In this document: positions 19,028-30,479 of the stretch, piece by piece
Layout: each line of letters opens with the position of its first letter
Numbering within the stretch: position 1 is the stretch's first letter
Origin: Pseudomonas mandelii
GTDB lineage: Bacteria > Pseudomonadota > Gammaproteobacteria > Pseudomonadales > Pseudomonadaceae
Assembly: GCF_900106065.1 (NCBI RefSeq)
Contig: NZ_LT629796.1
Span: 5,742,501-5,806,500 of the forward strand
Direction of reading: 5' to 3'
Length of the DNA stretch: 64,000 nt
Notes under the pieces: model-generated
The model's input: only the letters and a program-made list of their open reading frames with translations
The model's database searches: none
What the model was told of the DNA's origin: nothing
Program-made: the position numbers and the translations under genes

Positions 19028-19443
19028 CGCCGACACTCCCGACCTTCACCGCAAACTGGGGCGCTCAGATATTTCCTTCCGGCTAGGCGCTCAGGTAGCC
19101 AGATGAGCAACGGTGCAGCTCCCAGAGCCAGTAGCAGCCACAACCTGGAGAGATGCTCGCCGTTTTGGTCAAACACATAAGCCAATAGCGCACCAACTGC
19201 GAGCAACAGGAAGTGAGGCCCCGTTATGTAGCAGTGAAGGCGGCGACAACGCGTGGCGTTGACCAGGCAGGCGCCGCCCATCACGGCCAGCGCGGCGCCT
19301 GCTGCCAGGAACAACGCGGGGCGTCGATTAGACAGAACAATCGCTATCGTCGCCACGACGGCAGGCAGGCCCCAGAAGCTGACCAACTGCCATGTCTTGC
19401 GTAGGCTGTCGCACCTACCGAGATCGTCTGCCGTGTTGCTCAT
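19024..19443 (-). CDS. Membrane protein of mer operon 1 (OrfY-like)
   Basis: This 139-residue protein has about four hydrophobic helices and a Cys-containing loop (NATRCRRLHCYITGPHF). It sits between merA and merD where Tn21 has nothing; I recall an extra gene called orfY in Tn5041-like mer operons, and this is probably it, but that is from memory. GGGAGG precedes the ATG at 19443. It overlaps merD by 4 nt. Role unknown; transport or sensing of mercury is an inference from context. Confidence 0.65.
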   Translation of the reverse strand: MSNTADDLGRCDSLRKTWQLVSFWGLPAVVATIAIVLSNRRPALFLAAGAALAVMGGACLVNATRCRRLHCYITGPHFLLLAVGALLAYVFDQNGEHLSRLWLLLALGAAPLLIWLPERLAGRKYLSAPVCGEGRECRR

Positions 19444-19463
19444 GTTTCAACCTCCCTCTCTCA

Positions 19464-21610
<2,147 letters not shown>

Positions 21611-21622
21611 CGGAAGTCCCTC

Positions 21623-21901
21623 CTATTGCTTGACGCTGGACGGATAGCCAGCGTCCTCGGTCGCCTTAGTCAGCGCCAGGGCATTGGTCTTGGTATCGTC
21701 GAAGGTGACGATGGCCTCGCGGTTCTCGAAACTCACCTCAGCCTTGGTCACGCCATCGACCTTGGTCAACGCCGTCTTCACCGTAATCGGGCAGGCGGCG
21801 CAGGTCATGCCCGGCACCGCCAGGGTGACGGTCTGCGTGGCCGCCCAGACGGGTGTGGCGACCAGGCTGGCGAGGGCTAAGGATGCGAGCAGTTTTCTCA
21901 T
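21623..21901 (-). CDS. merP: MerP, periplasmic mercury-binding protein
   Basis: This 92-residue exported HMA-domain protein scavenges Hg(II) in the periplasm and passes it to MerT. The signal peptide ends near TPVWAATQ, and the mature protein has the metal site PGMTCAACPITVKTAL. It lies 13 bp after merT. The second copy (26465-26740) is highly similar but has CATC in place of CAAC. Confidence 0.96.
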   Translation of the reverse strand: MRKLLASLALASLVATPVWAATQTVTLAVPGMTCAACPITVKTALTKVDGVTKAEVSFENREAIVTFDDTKTNALALTKATEDAGYPSSVKQ

Positions 21902-21914
21902 GGTGAACTCCTGA

Positions 21915-22265
21915 TCAGTAGAACAAGGGAAGGATGTAGGGGAAGCCGAGCGCGACCAGCACCAAGGCCGCCACCAGCCAGTACAGCAGCTTGTAGGAGG
22001 TACGTACCTGAGGGATGGCGCAGACCTCGCCCGGTGCGCAGGCTTGAGCGGGGCGGAAAATGCGCCGGTAGGCGAAGAACAGCGCCACCAGTGCCGCGCC
22101 GATGAAGAGCGGGCGGTACGGTTCCAGCACGGTCAGGTTACCGATCCAGGCCCCGCTGAATCCCAGTGCGATCAGAATCAGCGGCCCGAGACAGCAAGCC
22201 GAGGCGAGAATCGCCGCAAGCCCCCCGGCGACAAGAGGGGCGCGCCCGTTTGATGGTTCAGACAT
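21915..22265 (-). CDS. merT: MerT, mercury transporter
   Basis: This is a 116-residue three-helix inner-membrane protein. Helix 1 has the Cys pair ASACCLGPLI that accepts Hg(II) from MerP, and the loop between helices 2 and 3 has CAPGEVC. The start at 22265 (MSEPSNGR) follows a good ribosome site; the frame upstream lies in the promoter. It is the first structural gene of operon 1. Confidence 0.96.
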   Translation of the reverse strand: MSEPSNGRAPLVAGGLAAILASACCLGPLILIALGFSGAWIGNLTVLEPYRPLFIGAALVALFFAYRRIFRPAQACAPGEVCAIPQVRTSYKLLYWLVAALVLVALGFPYILPLFY

Positions 22266-22300
22266 GCATTTCTCCTTTCGAGCATTTGATCGATGGTTTA

Positions 22301-22331
22301 AGGTTAGTCCCGTAGTCATGTACGGAATCAA
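22301..22331 (-). promoter_or_regulatory. mer operon 1 promoter/operator (MerR site)
   Basis: On the minus strand -35 TTGATT (22331-22326) and -10 TAACCT (22306-22301) are separated by 19 bp, the long spacer typical of MerR-activated promoters. The operator dyad CCGTACATGACTACGG lies in the spacer. The divergent merR starts at 22337. Confidence 0.85.
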
Positions 22332-22336
22332 GCGGT

Positions 22337-22777
22337 ATGAAAAACAATTTGGAAAGCCTGACCATTGGCGCTTTCGCCAAGGCGGCCGGGGTCAACGTGG
22401 AAACCATCCGGTTCTATCAACGCAAGGCGCTGTTACCCGAACCGGACAAGCCCTACGGCAGCATTCGCCGTTACGGTGAGGCGGATGTCGCCCGGGTGAA
22501 ATTCGTTAAATCCGCGCAACGGCTGGGCTTTAGCCTCGATGAAGTGGCCGGGCTGTTGAGGCTGGATGACGGTGCTCACTGCGATGAAGCGCGTGTGCTC
22601 GCCGAGCAGAAGCTTGGGGATGTGCGTGGCAAGCTCGCGGATCTGCGACGGATCGAGTCAGTTTTGGAGCAACTGGTTCACGACTGTTGTGCGAGCCACG
22701 GGACTGTTTCCTGTCCGCTGATCGTTTCGCTGCATGGGGACAACTCGGGCGTTAACCGAGGATTTCCCGTTGCGTAA
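22337..22777 (+). CDS. merR: MerR, mercury-responsive activator (operon 1)
   Basis: This is a 146-residue MerR protein: helix-turn-helix ([20 protein letters not shown]), dimerisation helix and the Hg(II)-binding cysteines at about 82 (AHCDEA), 117 (HDCCAS) and 126 (VSCPLI). It represses and, with Hg(II), activates the divergent merT-P-C-A operon through the 19-bp-spaced promoter. The last residues ([12 protein letters not shown]) differ from the usual ending, suggesting cassette-edge variation. It is divergent from merT. Confidence 0.95.
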   Translation: MKNNLESLTIGAFAKAAGVNVETIRFYQRKALLPEPDKPYGSIRRYGEADVARVKFVKSAQRLGFSLDEVAGLLRLDDGAHCDEARVLAEQKLGDVRGKLADLRRIESVLEQLVHDCCASHGTVSCPLIVSLHGDNSGVNRGFPVA

Positions 22778-22806
22778 GGCGCCCCTGTTGGTCGGCTTGC
22801 GCTTAG

Positions 22807-22834
22807 AAAAAAGCGGCGCTCAATGAGCGCCGCT
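22807..22834 (-). terminator. Terminator for the minus-strand PtrA-like gene
   Basis: An 11-bp perfect stem (AGCGGCGCTCA / TGAGCGCCGCT) is followed on the minus strand by a run of six Ts. It lies about 105 bp past the stop of the 22940-23155 gene and also just after merR. Confidence 0.75.
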
Positions 22835-22939
22835 GAATGGCCAAAGGAGCACTTGCAAAGGGCACAGTTTGGTATTGCTATTTGCCCTCGCGCCTCAGCA
22901 GAGTGGGCTCACGTTGCATCTGGTCGAGTAGCACAGGCT

Positions 22940-23155
22940 CTACTTTGCAGGCGGACAGGCGGGCTGCGCTTCGCTACGGCCTGCCGCCGTGGGGCCCAGT
23001 TGCTTAATCTCCTTGACGGTTTCCGCCACCAGGGTCGCTTCAGCCCTCTCGCGTGCAGCAATTCGCTCAATCGCTCGGTCGCTCCCGCCCTCGGCCCATA
23101 CGGTGGATGACAGCAGAGTCGCACCCACTACCAGCAGCAGTCTTAGGTGTTTCAT
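22940..23155 (-). CDS. PtrA-like small exported protein behind a MerR-type promoter
   Basis: This 71-residue protein has a signal peptide (MKHLRLLLVVGATLLSSTVW-A) and a short mature part beginning EGGSDRAIERIAARERAEAT, resembling the PtrA N-terminal domain of Pseudomonas. The C-terminus has a single Cys (ACPPAK). A MerR-type promoter lies just upstream. The promoter, leader and signal peptide are nearly identical to those of the gene at 25059, in opposite orientation, so the two are a diverged duplicate pair. Function unknown; PtrA relatives are copper-induced. Confidence 0.7.
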   Translation of the reverse strand: MKHLRLLLVVGATLLSSTVWAEGGSDRAIERIAARERAEATLVAETVKEIKQLGPTAAGRSEAQPACPPAK

Positions 23156-23193
23156 AACGGCGATCTCCTCTCGGGTTTTCGATCCACGATTCA

Positions 23194-23224
23194 ACTCTAC
23201 CTCCGTAGTTAAGTACGGAATCAA
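23194..23224 (-). promoter_or_regulatory. MerR-type promoter of the PtrA-like gene
   Basis: On the minus strand, -35 TTGATT, a 19-bp spacer (CCGTACTTAACTACGGAGG) and -10 TAGAGT. The half-sites TCCGTA/TACGGA are those of the mer operators; only the centre differs. Confidence 0.75.
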
Positions 23225-23249
23225 GGAGAGAGGAGATGAAGGTCCTGGA

Positions 23250-23354
23250 TTATGGCGCTGAGAGGAAATGGCAGGGCTCCGCCATGAAGACGGCGATTGC
23301 TTCAGGGCCGTCTAGGGCTGCTGCTGGGTCGTAGTCGTAAATTTTTTCGCTCAT
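23250..23354 (-). pseudogene. Antitoxin (HigA-like) remnant
   Basis: This is a 34-codon frame starting MSEKIYDYDPAAALDGPEAI, which matches the N-terminus of HigA-type antitoxins paired with phage Gp49-like toxins. It ends before the helix-turn-helix, where sequence homologous to the MerR-type promoter region begins. Its ATG overlaps the end of the toxin fragment. Confidence 0.6.
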
Positions 23355-23467
23355 TCTGACCTCCACTCGCTGGCGAGTTTTTTAGCCGCTTCAATATCAC
23401 GGCTTTGGCTGCTTTTGTCGCCGCCGCACAACAGCAAAACGAATTCATCACCTCGCTGCTGGAAATA
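23351..23467 (-). pseudogene. HigB/RelE-type toxin fragment
   Basis: The C-terminal end of a Gp49/HigB-like toxin is readable (YFQQRGDEFVLLLCGGDKSS, then QSRDIEAAKKLASEWRSE, stop). The N-terminal two thirds are gone; the frame is cut exactly at the edge of the Tn3-type miniature element. Confidence 0.6.
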
Positions 23468-23728
23468 GGGGTTGGGGGAGCAACGGAACAGAAAGTGCAC
23501 TTAAGCTCAGTCGCTGCCCCGCAAACCCTTGCAACGTCTGGATAGTTTCGAAAAACGACCGTTTTATGAAACCGTTTCCGCTATCGCGAGGAAAGGTCAC
23601 CAACACCCGAAAATCAGTGCAATAAACCTTTCTCACGAATCAAAGTTCGTTAATTCGCAGTCGCTGACGAGTAAAACGAACTCTAATTCGGCTTACGTTG
23701 GTTTTCAGTTCCATTGCTCCCCAACCCC
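23468..23728. mobile_element. Miniature Tn3-type inverted-repeat element (TIME-like), 261 bp
   Basis: The two ends are imperfect inverted repeats of about 38 bp beginning GGGGTTGGGG and continuing AGCAA-GGAAC-GAAA to a ...TAAGC end, the layout of Tn3-family termini. There is no gene inside. The size fits miniature Tn3-derived elements reported from Pseudomonas. The flanking 5-mers (AAATA and CGATG) do not match, so the present junctions may be deletion scars. Confidence 0.55.
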
Positions 23729-23987
23729 CGATGTCGCCCGGGTGAAATTCGTAAAGTCCGCGCAACGGCTGGGCTTTAGCCTCGAAGAAGTGGCCGGGCT
23801 GTTGAGGCTCGATGACGGCGCTCACTGTGATGAAGCGCGCGTGCTCGCCGAGCAGAAGCTTGGGGATGTGCGTGGCAAGCTCGCGGATCTGCGACGGATC
23901 GAGTCTGTTTTGGTGCAACTGGTTCACGACTGTTGTGCGAGCCACGGGACCGTTTCCTGTCCGCTAATCGTTTCGCTGCATGGGTAA
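23729..23987 (+). pseudogene. Truncated merR (3' part only)
   Basis: From 23730 the sequence is almost identical to merR of operon 1 ([20 protein letters not shown]... to [10 protein letters not shown], stop). The first about 48 codons, including the helix-turn-helix, are missing. It keeps the dimerisation helix and all three Hg-binding cysteines but cannot bind DNA. A longer open frame from 23529 is only read-through from the miniature element. Confidence 0.85.
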
Positions 23988-24027
23988 AACGCTCTGCGTT
24001 GGCCAGTGGTTGTGAAGGGAACCAGCG

Positions 24028-24290
24028 GACAAGGTCTACGGCTGCCGCGGCTGTGAAGCCGCACCGGTCACCGCCGACAAACCGGCTCAACTGATCGAAA
24101 AGAGCATGGCCAGTCCTAGCGTCCTGGCGATGCTGTTGATCACCAAATACGTCGATGGTCTGCCGCTGCACCGCTTCAAAAAAATCCTCGGTCGTCACGG
24201 CGTCGATATCCCCCGCCAAACCCTGGCGCGCTGGGTGATCCAGTGCGGCGAGCACCTGCAACCGCTGCTGAATCTGTCTACGAAAACAGC
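24028..24290 (+). pseudogene. IS66-family transposase fragment
   Basis: The frame encodes an internal IS66 TnpC segment (KVYGCRGCEAAPVTADKP, then VLAMLLITKYVDGLPLHRFK and [18 protein letters not shown]). Both ends are missing and the DDE residues are absent. It abuts an IS3 fragment. Confidence 0.75.
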
Positions 24291-24810
24291 CCGGCGTGCC
24301 GCGTCGGCACGAAGGCCGTATTGCGGTGCAAACCAGCGATACGCGTTGGTGCTCGGACGGCTTTGAGTTCCGCTGCGAGGACGGAGCCAAATTGAGCGTA
24401 ACCTTCGCCCTGGACTGCTGTGATCGCGAGGCCATCGGCTAGGTCGCGAGCCCGACCGGGTACAGCGGCGATGATATCCGCGACTTGATGCTGGAAAGCG
24501 TGGAGAGGCGCTTCGGTGATCAACTGCCCGCCACGCCGGTGCAATGGCTAAGCGATAACGGCTCGGCGTACACCGCCGACCAGACGTGCCTGTTTGCTCG
24601 ACAGATCGGCTTGCAGCCGGTGACCCCCCAGTTCGCAGCCCGCAGAGCAACGGCATGGCCGAGAGCTTCGTGAAGACGATCAAGCGTGATTACGTGGCGC
24701 ACATACCTAAGCCGGATCGAGAAACGGCACTACGTAACTTGGCCAATCCCTGTGATCCTGCGTGGTCGTCTTACTTTGCCCAACGTCGAGCTGCGATAGA
24801 CGTGGATTGA
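24291..24810 (+). pseudogene. IS3-family (IS2-like) OrfB fragment
   Basis: Broken frames encode an IS3 integrase core: [36 protein letters not shown] (then an in-frame TAG), [14 protein letters not shown] and [20 protein letters not shown]. The D-D-E region is recognisable but interrupted by a stop and a frameshift near 24640, and both ends are missing. Confidence 0.8.
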
Positions 24811-24989
24811 TTGCCCGGTACTAGACCATGGTGCTGACGAAAGACTTGAGCCGGATGAGGCGCGACTCTCATGCCCGGTTCTTTGGGGGCGGTGGCGCAG
24901 TAATGCGCTGCTGTTACCCGACGAAAGTGTACTTAAGCCCTACCATCTTATCTCGGCGCCATAAACCAGGACCTTCATTTCCTCCCTCC

Positions 24990-25020
24990 TTGATTCCGTA
25001 CTTAACTACGGAGGTAGAGT
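24990..25020 (+). promoter_or_regulatory. MerR-type promoter of the PtrA-DUF2790 gene
   Basis: -35 TTGATT (24990-24995), a 19-bp spacer with the dyad TCCGTACTTAACTACGGA, and -10 TAGAGT (25015-25020). It is identical in these elements to the promoter at 23194-23224 and similar to both mer operators. Confidence 0.75.
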
Positions 25021-25058
25021 TGAATCGTGGATCGAAAACCCGAGAGGAGATCGCCGTT

Positions 25059-25391
25059 ATGAAACACCTAAGACTGCTGCTGATAGTGAGTGCGACTCTG
25101 CTGTCATCCACCGTATGGGCCGATGGCAGTTCCGATCGCCTGTACGGTAAGATGATCCAGGCCAACGAGCAATCCATGCGCGAATACGCTAGCGCCCAAG
25201 GCAAGAACCCGCCAGAAGTCACTCACTACCGCTATGGCATGAAGCTCGACATCGCCAAGGTCATTCACGTCACGTCGACCAATGGCAACTGCGATGTGAT
25301 GCCTGCGCAAATGACCTACGAGGATTCGAGCGGAAACCTGCATATTCTGGAGTACCGCGTATCAGGAACGGACTGCAGGAGCCAGCACTGA
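25059..25391 (+). CDS. Exported PtrA_N-DUF2790 protein
   Basis: This is a 110-residue periplasmic protein. It has a signal peptide (MKHLRLLLIVSATLLSSTVW-A), a short PtrA-like segment (DGSSDRLYGKMIQANEQSMR) and a DUF2790 domain (THYRYGMKLDIAKVIHV...CDVMPAQMTYEDSSGNL...GTDC) with two Cys that may form a disulfide. The start at 25059 follows GAGAGGAGAT. In Pseudomonas such genes are often metal-induced; this one sits behind a MerR-type promoter between two mer operons. An unrelated DUF2790 gene is at 50983. Biochemical role unknown. Confidence 0.8.
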   Translation: MKHLRLLLIVSATLLSSTVWADGSSDRLYGKMIQANEQSMREYASAQGKNPPEVTHYRYGMKLDIAKVIHVTSTNGNCDVMPAQMTYEDSSGNLHILEYRVSGTDCRSQH

Positions 25392-25550
25392 GCATTGTTG
25401 ACGTGTTGCTGACGGAAAAGTAATTTTCACGTCACCCTGACGTTATTTTGCATGTGGAAGTATGTAAGAAGCGCACCCGGCTATGCCCGGCGCGCTTCGG
25501 CATATACACAACCGCACAATGAAAAATCTGCCAAAACATCAAGAGCGTTT
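25392..25550. other. Spacer upstream of the disrupted porin gene
   Basis: This holds a hairpin (GAAGCGC...GCGCTTC, about 25468-25498) that may terminate the DUF2790 gene, preceded by a TCACGTCACCCTGACGTTAT stretch with repeated TGACG/CGTCA. AAGAG lies 6-8 nt before the porin ATG at 25551. No gene is seen. Confidence 0.5.
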
Positions 25551-25561
25551 ATGAACAACAA
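25551..25561 (+). pseudogene. 5' end of OprD-type porin gene, cut by Tn21-type insertion
   Basis: ATG AAC AAC AA is followed at once by the Tn21-type left end. Joining 25561 to 34511 restores [20 protein letters not shown], the signal peptide of an OprD-family porin. The rest of the gene is at 34506-35265. Confidence 0.8.
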
Positions 25562-25594
25562 GGGGGCACCTCAGAAAACGGAAAATAAAGCACG

Positions 25595-26029
25595 CTAAGG
25601 CATAGCTGACCTTGCCAGGCCTGCTTCGCCCTGTAGTGACGCGATCAACGGGCAGGAAACATTCCCCTTTCGTGCATGGCAGGCGCACACGAGTTCAGAC
25701 AGCACGGTTTCCATGCGCGCCAAGTCGGCCATCTTCTCGCGCACGTCCTTGAGCTTGTGTTCGGCCAGGCTGCTGGCCTCCTCGCAGTGGGTGCCATCGT
25801 CGAGCCGCAACAGCTCGGCAATCTCGTCCAGACTGAACCCCAGCCGCTGTGCCGATTTCACGAATTTCACCCGAACCACGTCCGCCTCCCCATAGCGGCG
25901 GATGCTGCCGTAAGGCTTGTCCGGTTCCGGCAACAGGCCCTTGCGCTGATAGAAGCGGATTGTCTCCACGTTGACCCCGGCCGCCTTGGCAAAAACGCCA
26001 ATGGTCAGGTTTTCCAAATTATTTTCCAT
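25595..26029 (-). CDS. merR: MerR, mercury-responsive activator (operon 2)
   Basis: This 144-residue regulator starts [20 protein letters not shown] and carries the cysteine set GTHCEEA, VCACHAR and VSCPLIAS. It is divergent from merT of operon 2 with the operator between. Its stop codon (25595-25597) lies inside the transposon's left terminal repeat, so gene and end overlap. It is clearly diverged from the operon 1 regulator in the C-terminal half ([20 protein letters not shown]). Confidence 0.95.
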   Translation of the reverse strand: MENNLENLTIGVFAKAAGVNVETIRFYQRKGLLPEPDKPYGSIRRYGEADVVRVKFVKSAQRLGFSLDEIAELLRLDDGTHCEEASSLAEHKLKDVREKMADLARMETVLSELVCACHARKGNVSCPLIASLQGEAGLARSAMP

Positions 26030-26034
26030 ATCGC

Positions 26035-26065
26035 TTGACTCCGTACATGAGTACGGAAGTAAGGT
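26035..26065 (+). promoter_or_regulatory. mer operon 2 promoter/operator
   Basis: -35 TTGACT (26035-26040), a 19-bp spacer containing the dyad TCCGTACATGAGTACGGA, and -10 TAAGGT (26060-26065). This is the classic Tn21/Tn501 mer promoter. Confidence 0.9.
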
Positions 26066-26100
26066 TACGCTATCCAATCCAAATTCAAAAGGGCCAACGT

Positions 26101-26451
26101 ATGTCTGAACCACAAAACGGGCGCGGTGCGCTCTTCGCCGGCGGGCTGGCCGCCATTCTTGCATCGACCTGCTGCCTGGGGCCGCTAGTACTGGTCGCCC
26201 TGGGCTTCTCCGGTGCTTGGATCGGCAACCTGACGGTGCTGGAACCCTATCGACCGTTGTTCATCGGCGCGGCGCTAGTGGCGCTGTTCTTCGCCTGGAA
26301 GCGGATTTACCGGCCCGTGCAGGCATGCAAGCCAGGTGAGGTCTGCGCGATTCCGCAGGTGCGCGCCACCTACAAGCTGATTTTCTGGATCGTGGCCGTG
26401 CTGGTCCTGGTCGCGCTTGGATTTCCCTATGTCGTTCCATTTTTCTATTAA
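26101..26451 (+). CDS. merT: MerT, mercury transporter (operon 2)
   Basis: This 116-residue inner-membrane protein with three hydrophobic helices has the Hg-binding Cys pair in helix 1 ([11 protein letters not shown]) and the CKPGEVC loop. The start at 26101 (MSEPQNGR) matches the operon 1 copy. It is the first gene of the second structural operon, 13 bp before merP. Confidence 0.96.
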   Translation: MSEPQNGRGALFAGGLAAILASTCCLGPLVLVALGFSGAWIGNLTVLEPYRPLFIGAALVALFFAWKRIYRPVQACKPGEVCAIPQVRATYKLIFWIVAVLVLVALGFPYVVPFFY

Positions 26452-26464
26452 CCAGGAGTTCATC

Positions 26465-28637
<2,173 letters not shown>

Positions 28638-28672
28638 ACCTTGGGCACCAAAACAGGGACAGAGGAGTTTTT

Positions 28673-29326
28673 ATGTTTTGTGACATCAGACTTAAATTAC
28701 GCCGTGTACGCGCGTGCTTGACGATCGTACTGGCAAGTACCGCAACGTTAGGCATGCCAAACCAAGCGTTGGCGGCTTATGATTTTTCTAAGCTCGGCGC
28801 CGCGATTGAAACATTGTCGCCAGAGACCGTCAGTGATTGGGAAAAGAAGGCCAGGGCTGGCGATGCCATGGCTCAGAACATCATGGGTCTTGCGTACAAA
28901 TGCGGTATGGGCGTAAAGCAAAACCACGCGGCATCGATCCAGTGGTTCCGCAGGGCGGCCGAGCAGGGTGAAGCCGATGCACAGTTCAACCTCGGGCGCC
29001 TCTACGGAAGTGAAGTCGACGGTATGTATAAGAATGGGCGTGCGGCTCCTGCCAACGATGCAGAGGCTTTCAAGTGGTACCGCCTCGCTGCCGAGCAGGG
29101 ACACACGCAGGCTCAAGTCAGGCTGGCCCAGCTGTTTGCAAAGGGTCTTACCGACATCGCGCCCGACCAGGTGCAGGCATACCAGTGGATGAGTCTGGCC
29201 GCAGCGTCGGGAGAACCGACAGCAGCAAAAGTCGTTGCAGACTATGCAGCTCAAATGAAGCCCGAACAGTTACAGCAAGCCCAGCTGCTGGCCGAGGAAT
29301 GGCAACGCCGGCAAGGCACAAAGTAA
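28673..29326 (+). CDS. Exported Sel1-repeat protein within mer operon 2
   Basis: This 217-residue protein has an N-terminal export signal (RVRACLTIVLASTATLGM...QALA) and Sel1-like helical repeats (AQNIMGLAYKCGMGVKQNHA, AIQWFRRAAEQGEADAQFNLG-type units, and FKWYRLAAEQGHTQAQ). GAGGAG precedes the ATG. It lies 35 bp after merA and 80 bp before merB in the same direction, so it should be mercury-induced. Sel1 repeats mediate protein-protein contacts; no enzymatic role is visible. It is not part of the classical mer set. Confidence 0.85.
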   Translation: MFCDIRLKLRRVRACLTIVLASTATLGMPNQALAAYDFSKLGAAIETLSPETVSDWEKKARAGDAMAQNIMGLAYKCGMGVKQNHAASIQWFRRAAEQGEADAQFNLGRLYGSEVDGMYKNGRAAPANDAEAFKWYRLAAEQGHTQAQVRLAQLFAKGLTDIAPDQVQAYQWMSLAAASGEPTAAKVVADYAAQMKPEQLQQAQLLAEEWQRRQGTK

Positions 29327-29406
29327 TTCGTCTTTGTTAAGCGCAGGACGTAACCGCCGAGTAAGGTTTATCCCGGTTGATCGCTGCCCGATATAACAGG
29401 TGGAAA

Positions 29407-30045
29407 ATGGACAAGACTATTTATTCCAAAAAGATTGCCGAAAGCCTTTCATCTGGCAATCATCCTAAAGAGTTCGCAACGCTCTTTGTCGCGCTGCTCC
29501 GACAGCTAGCGATGGGGGGACCTGTATCACGCGAAAAGCTCGCCGGCGCACTCGGATGGTCTGGAGCGAGAGTTGCAACGGTACTTGAGCAGGCACCTGG
29601 TACGGAATATGACGACGAGGCCAATATCATTGGACTGGGGCTGACACTACGTGAAACCTCTCACGTTTTTGAGGTGGATGGCCGTCATTTGTACACATGG
29701 TGTGCGCTGGACACCTTGATGTTTCCCGCCTTGACCGGCAAGATTGCCCGTGTCACTTCCCGCTGCGCCGCCACCGGTAGGCCGATCACTCTCACCGTTG
29801 CACCAGAAGCAGTGCTTCATGTCGAACCGGCAGAAGCAATGGTTTCACTGCGAACTCCGGATACTTCGCCCGACATTCGTTGTTCGTTTTGCTGTCATGT
29901 GCATTTCTTTGCGTCTCCGTCTATTGCAAATTCGTGGGCTTCGACCCACCAAGGGATTGAGGTCGTGCCTGTCGAGAGTGCGTTCGACCTTGGTCATGAT
30001 GTCGCGCTTAAGCTGCTAGAGGACTGCGAGGAAAGCCCAGTATGA
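29407..30045 (+). CDS. merB: MerB, organomercurial lyase
   Basis: This 212-residue enzyme cleaves the C-Hg bond of organomercurials by protonolysis, releasing Hg(II) for MerA. The catalytic residues are visible: Cys and Asp in YTWCALDTLMFPALTG (C96/D99 of the family) and the second Cys in CSFCCHVHFF (C159). The start at 29407 follows AGGTGGAAA. Its presence makes the element a broad-spectrum resistance determinant. The stop overlaps the merD start (ATGA). Confidence 0.96.
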   Translation: MDKTIYSKKIAESLSSGNHPKEFATLFVALLRQLAMGGPVSREKLAGALGWSGARVATVLEQAPGTEYDDEANIIGLGLTLRETSHVFEVDGRHLYTWCALDTLMFPALTGKIARVTSRCAATGRPITLTVAPEAVLHVEPAEAMVSLRTPDTSPDIRCSFCCHVHFFASPSIANSWASTHQGIEVVPVESAFDLGHDVALKLLEDCEESPV

Positions 30046-30389
30046 ATGCGTACTCGATATCGAAGCTGGCTGATGATGCTTGCGTCAGCGTGCATGTCGT
30101 GCGCGACTACATGATACGCGGCTTGTTGCACCCTGCTCGGCGAACCGAAAGTGGCTATAACATTTTCGATGACAAAACACTCGGAAGGCTGCGGTTTCTC
30201 CGCGCAGCCTTCGAGTCCGGAATTGGGCTCGACGAACTGGCGCGACTTTGCAAAGCATTGGACGCAGACGATAGCGAAAGCCTGGACCGATGCGTCGAGC
30301 GCGTGCGATGGAAGATCGACGTGCGTCGAACAGTTTTGACTGTCGTCGAGGCCTCTTTGAATGAAATGGCGGCCGGTGCAGCTACTTGA
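30042..30389 (+). CDS. merD: MerD, secondary regulator (operon 2)
   Basis: This is a 115-residue MerR-like co-regulator starting MNAYSISKLADDACVSVHVV and continuing RDYMIRGLLHPARRTESGYN. The DNA-binding half is close to operon 1 MerD, while the C-terminal half (DRCVERVRWKIDVRRTVLTV) is diverged. It overlaps merB by 4 nt. No merE follows; an AT-rich spacer (30390-30479) separates it from a TnpT-like remnant. Confidence 0.9.
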   Translation: MNAYSISKLADDACVSVHVVRDYMIRGLLHPARRTESGYNIFDDKTLGRLRFLRAAFESGIGLDELARLCKALDADDSESLDRCVERVRWKIDVRRTVLTVVEASLNEMAAGAAT

Positions 30390-30479
30390 GGTCCGGCCGG
30401 TAAAAGCGTTGGAATTAGCCACTTCGTATATAATATATTGATTAATATAGCTTTTTCGATGAATGTTTGACTAAAGCCT

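Noticed and set aside
23529..23987. An intact MerR-like regulator of 152 residues
   Set aside because: The first about 68 codons come from the miniature element and junction; the helix-turn-helix of MerR is missing.
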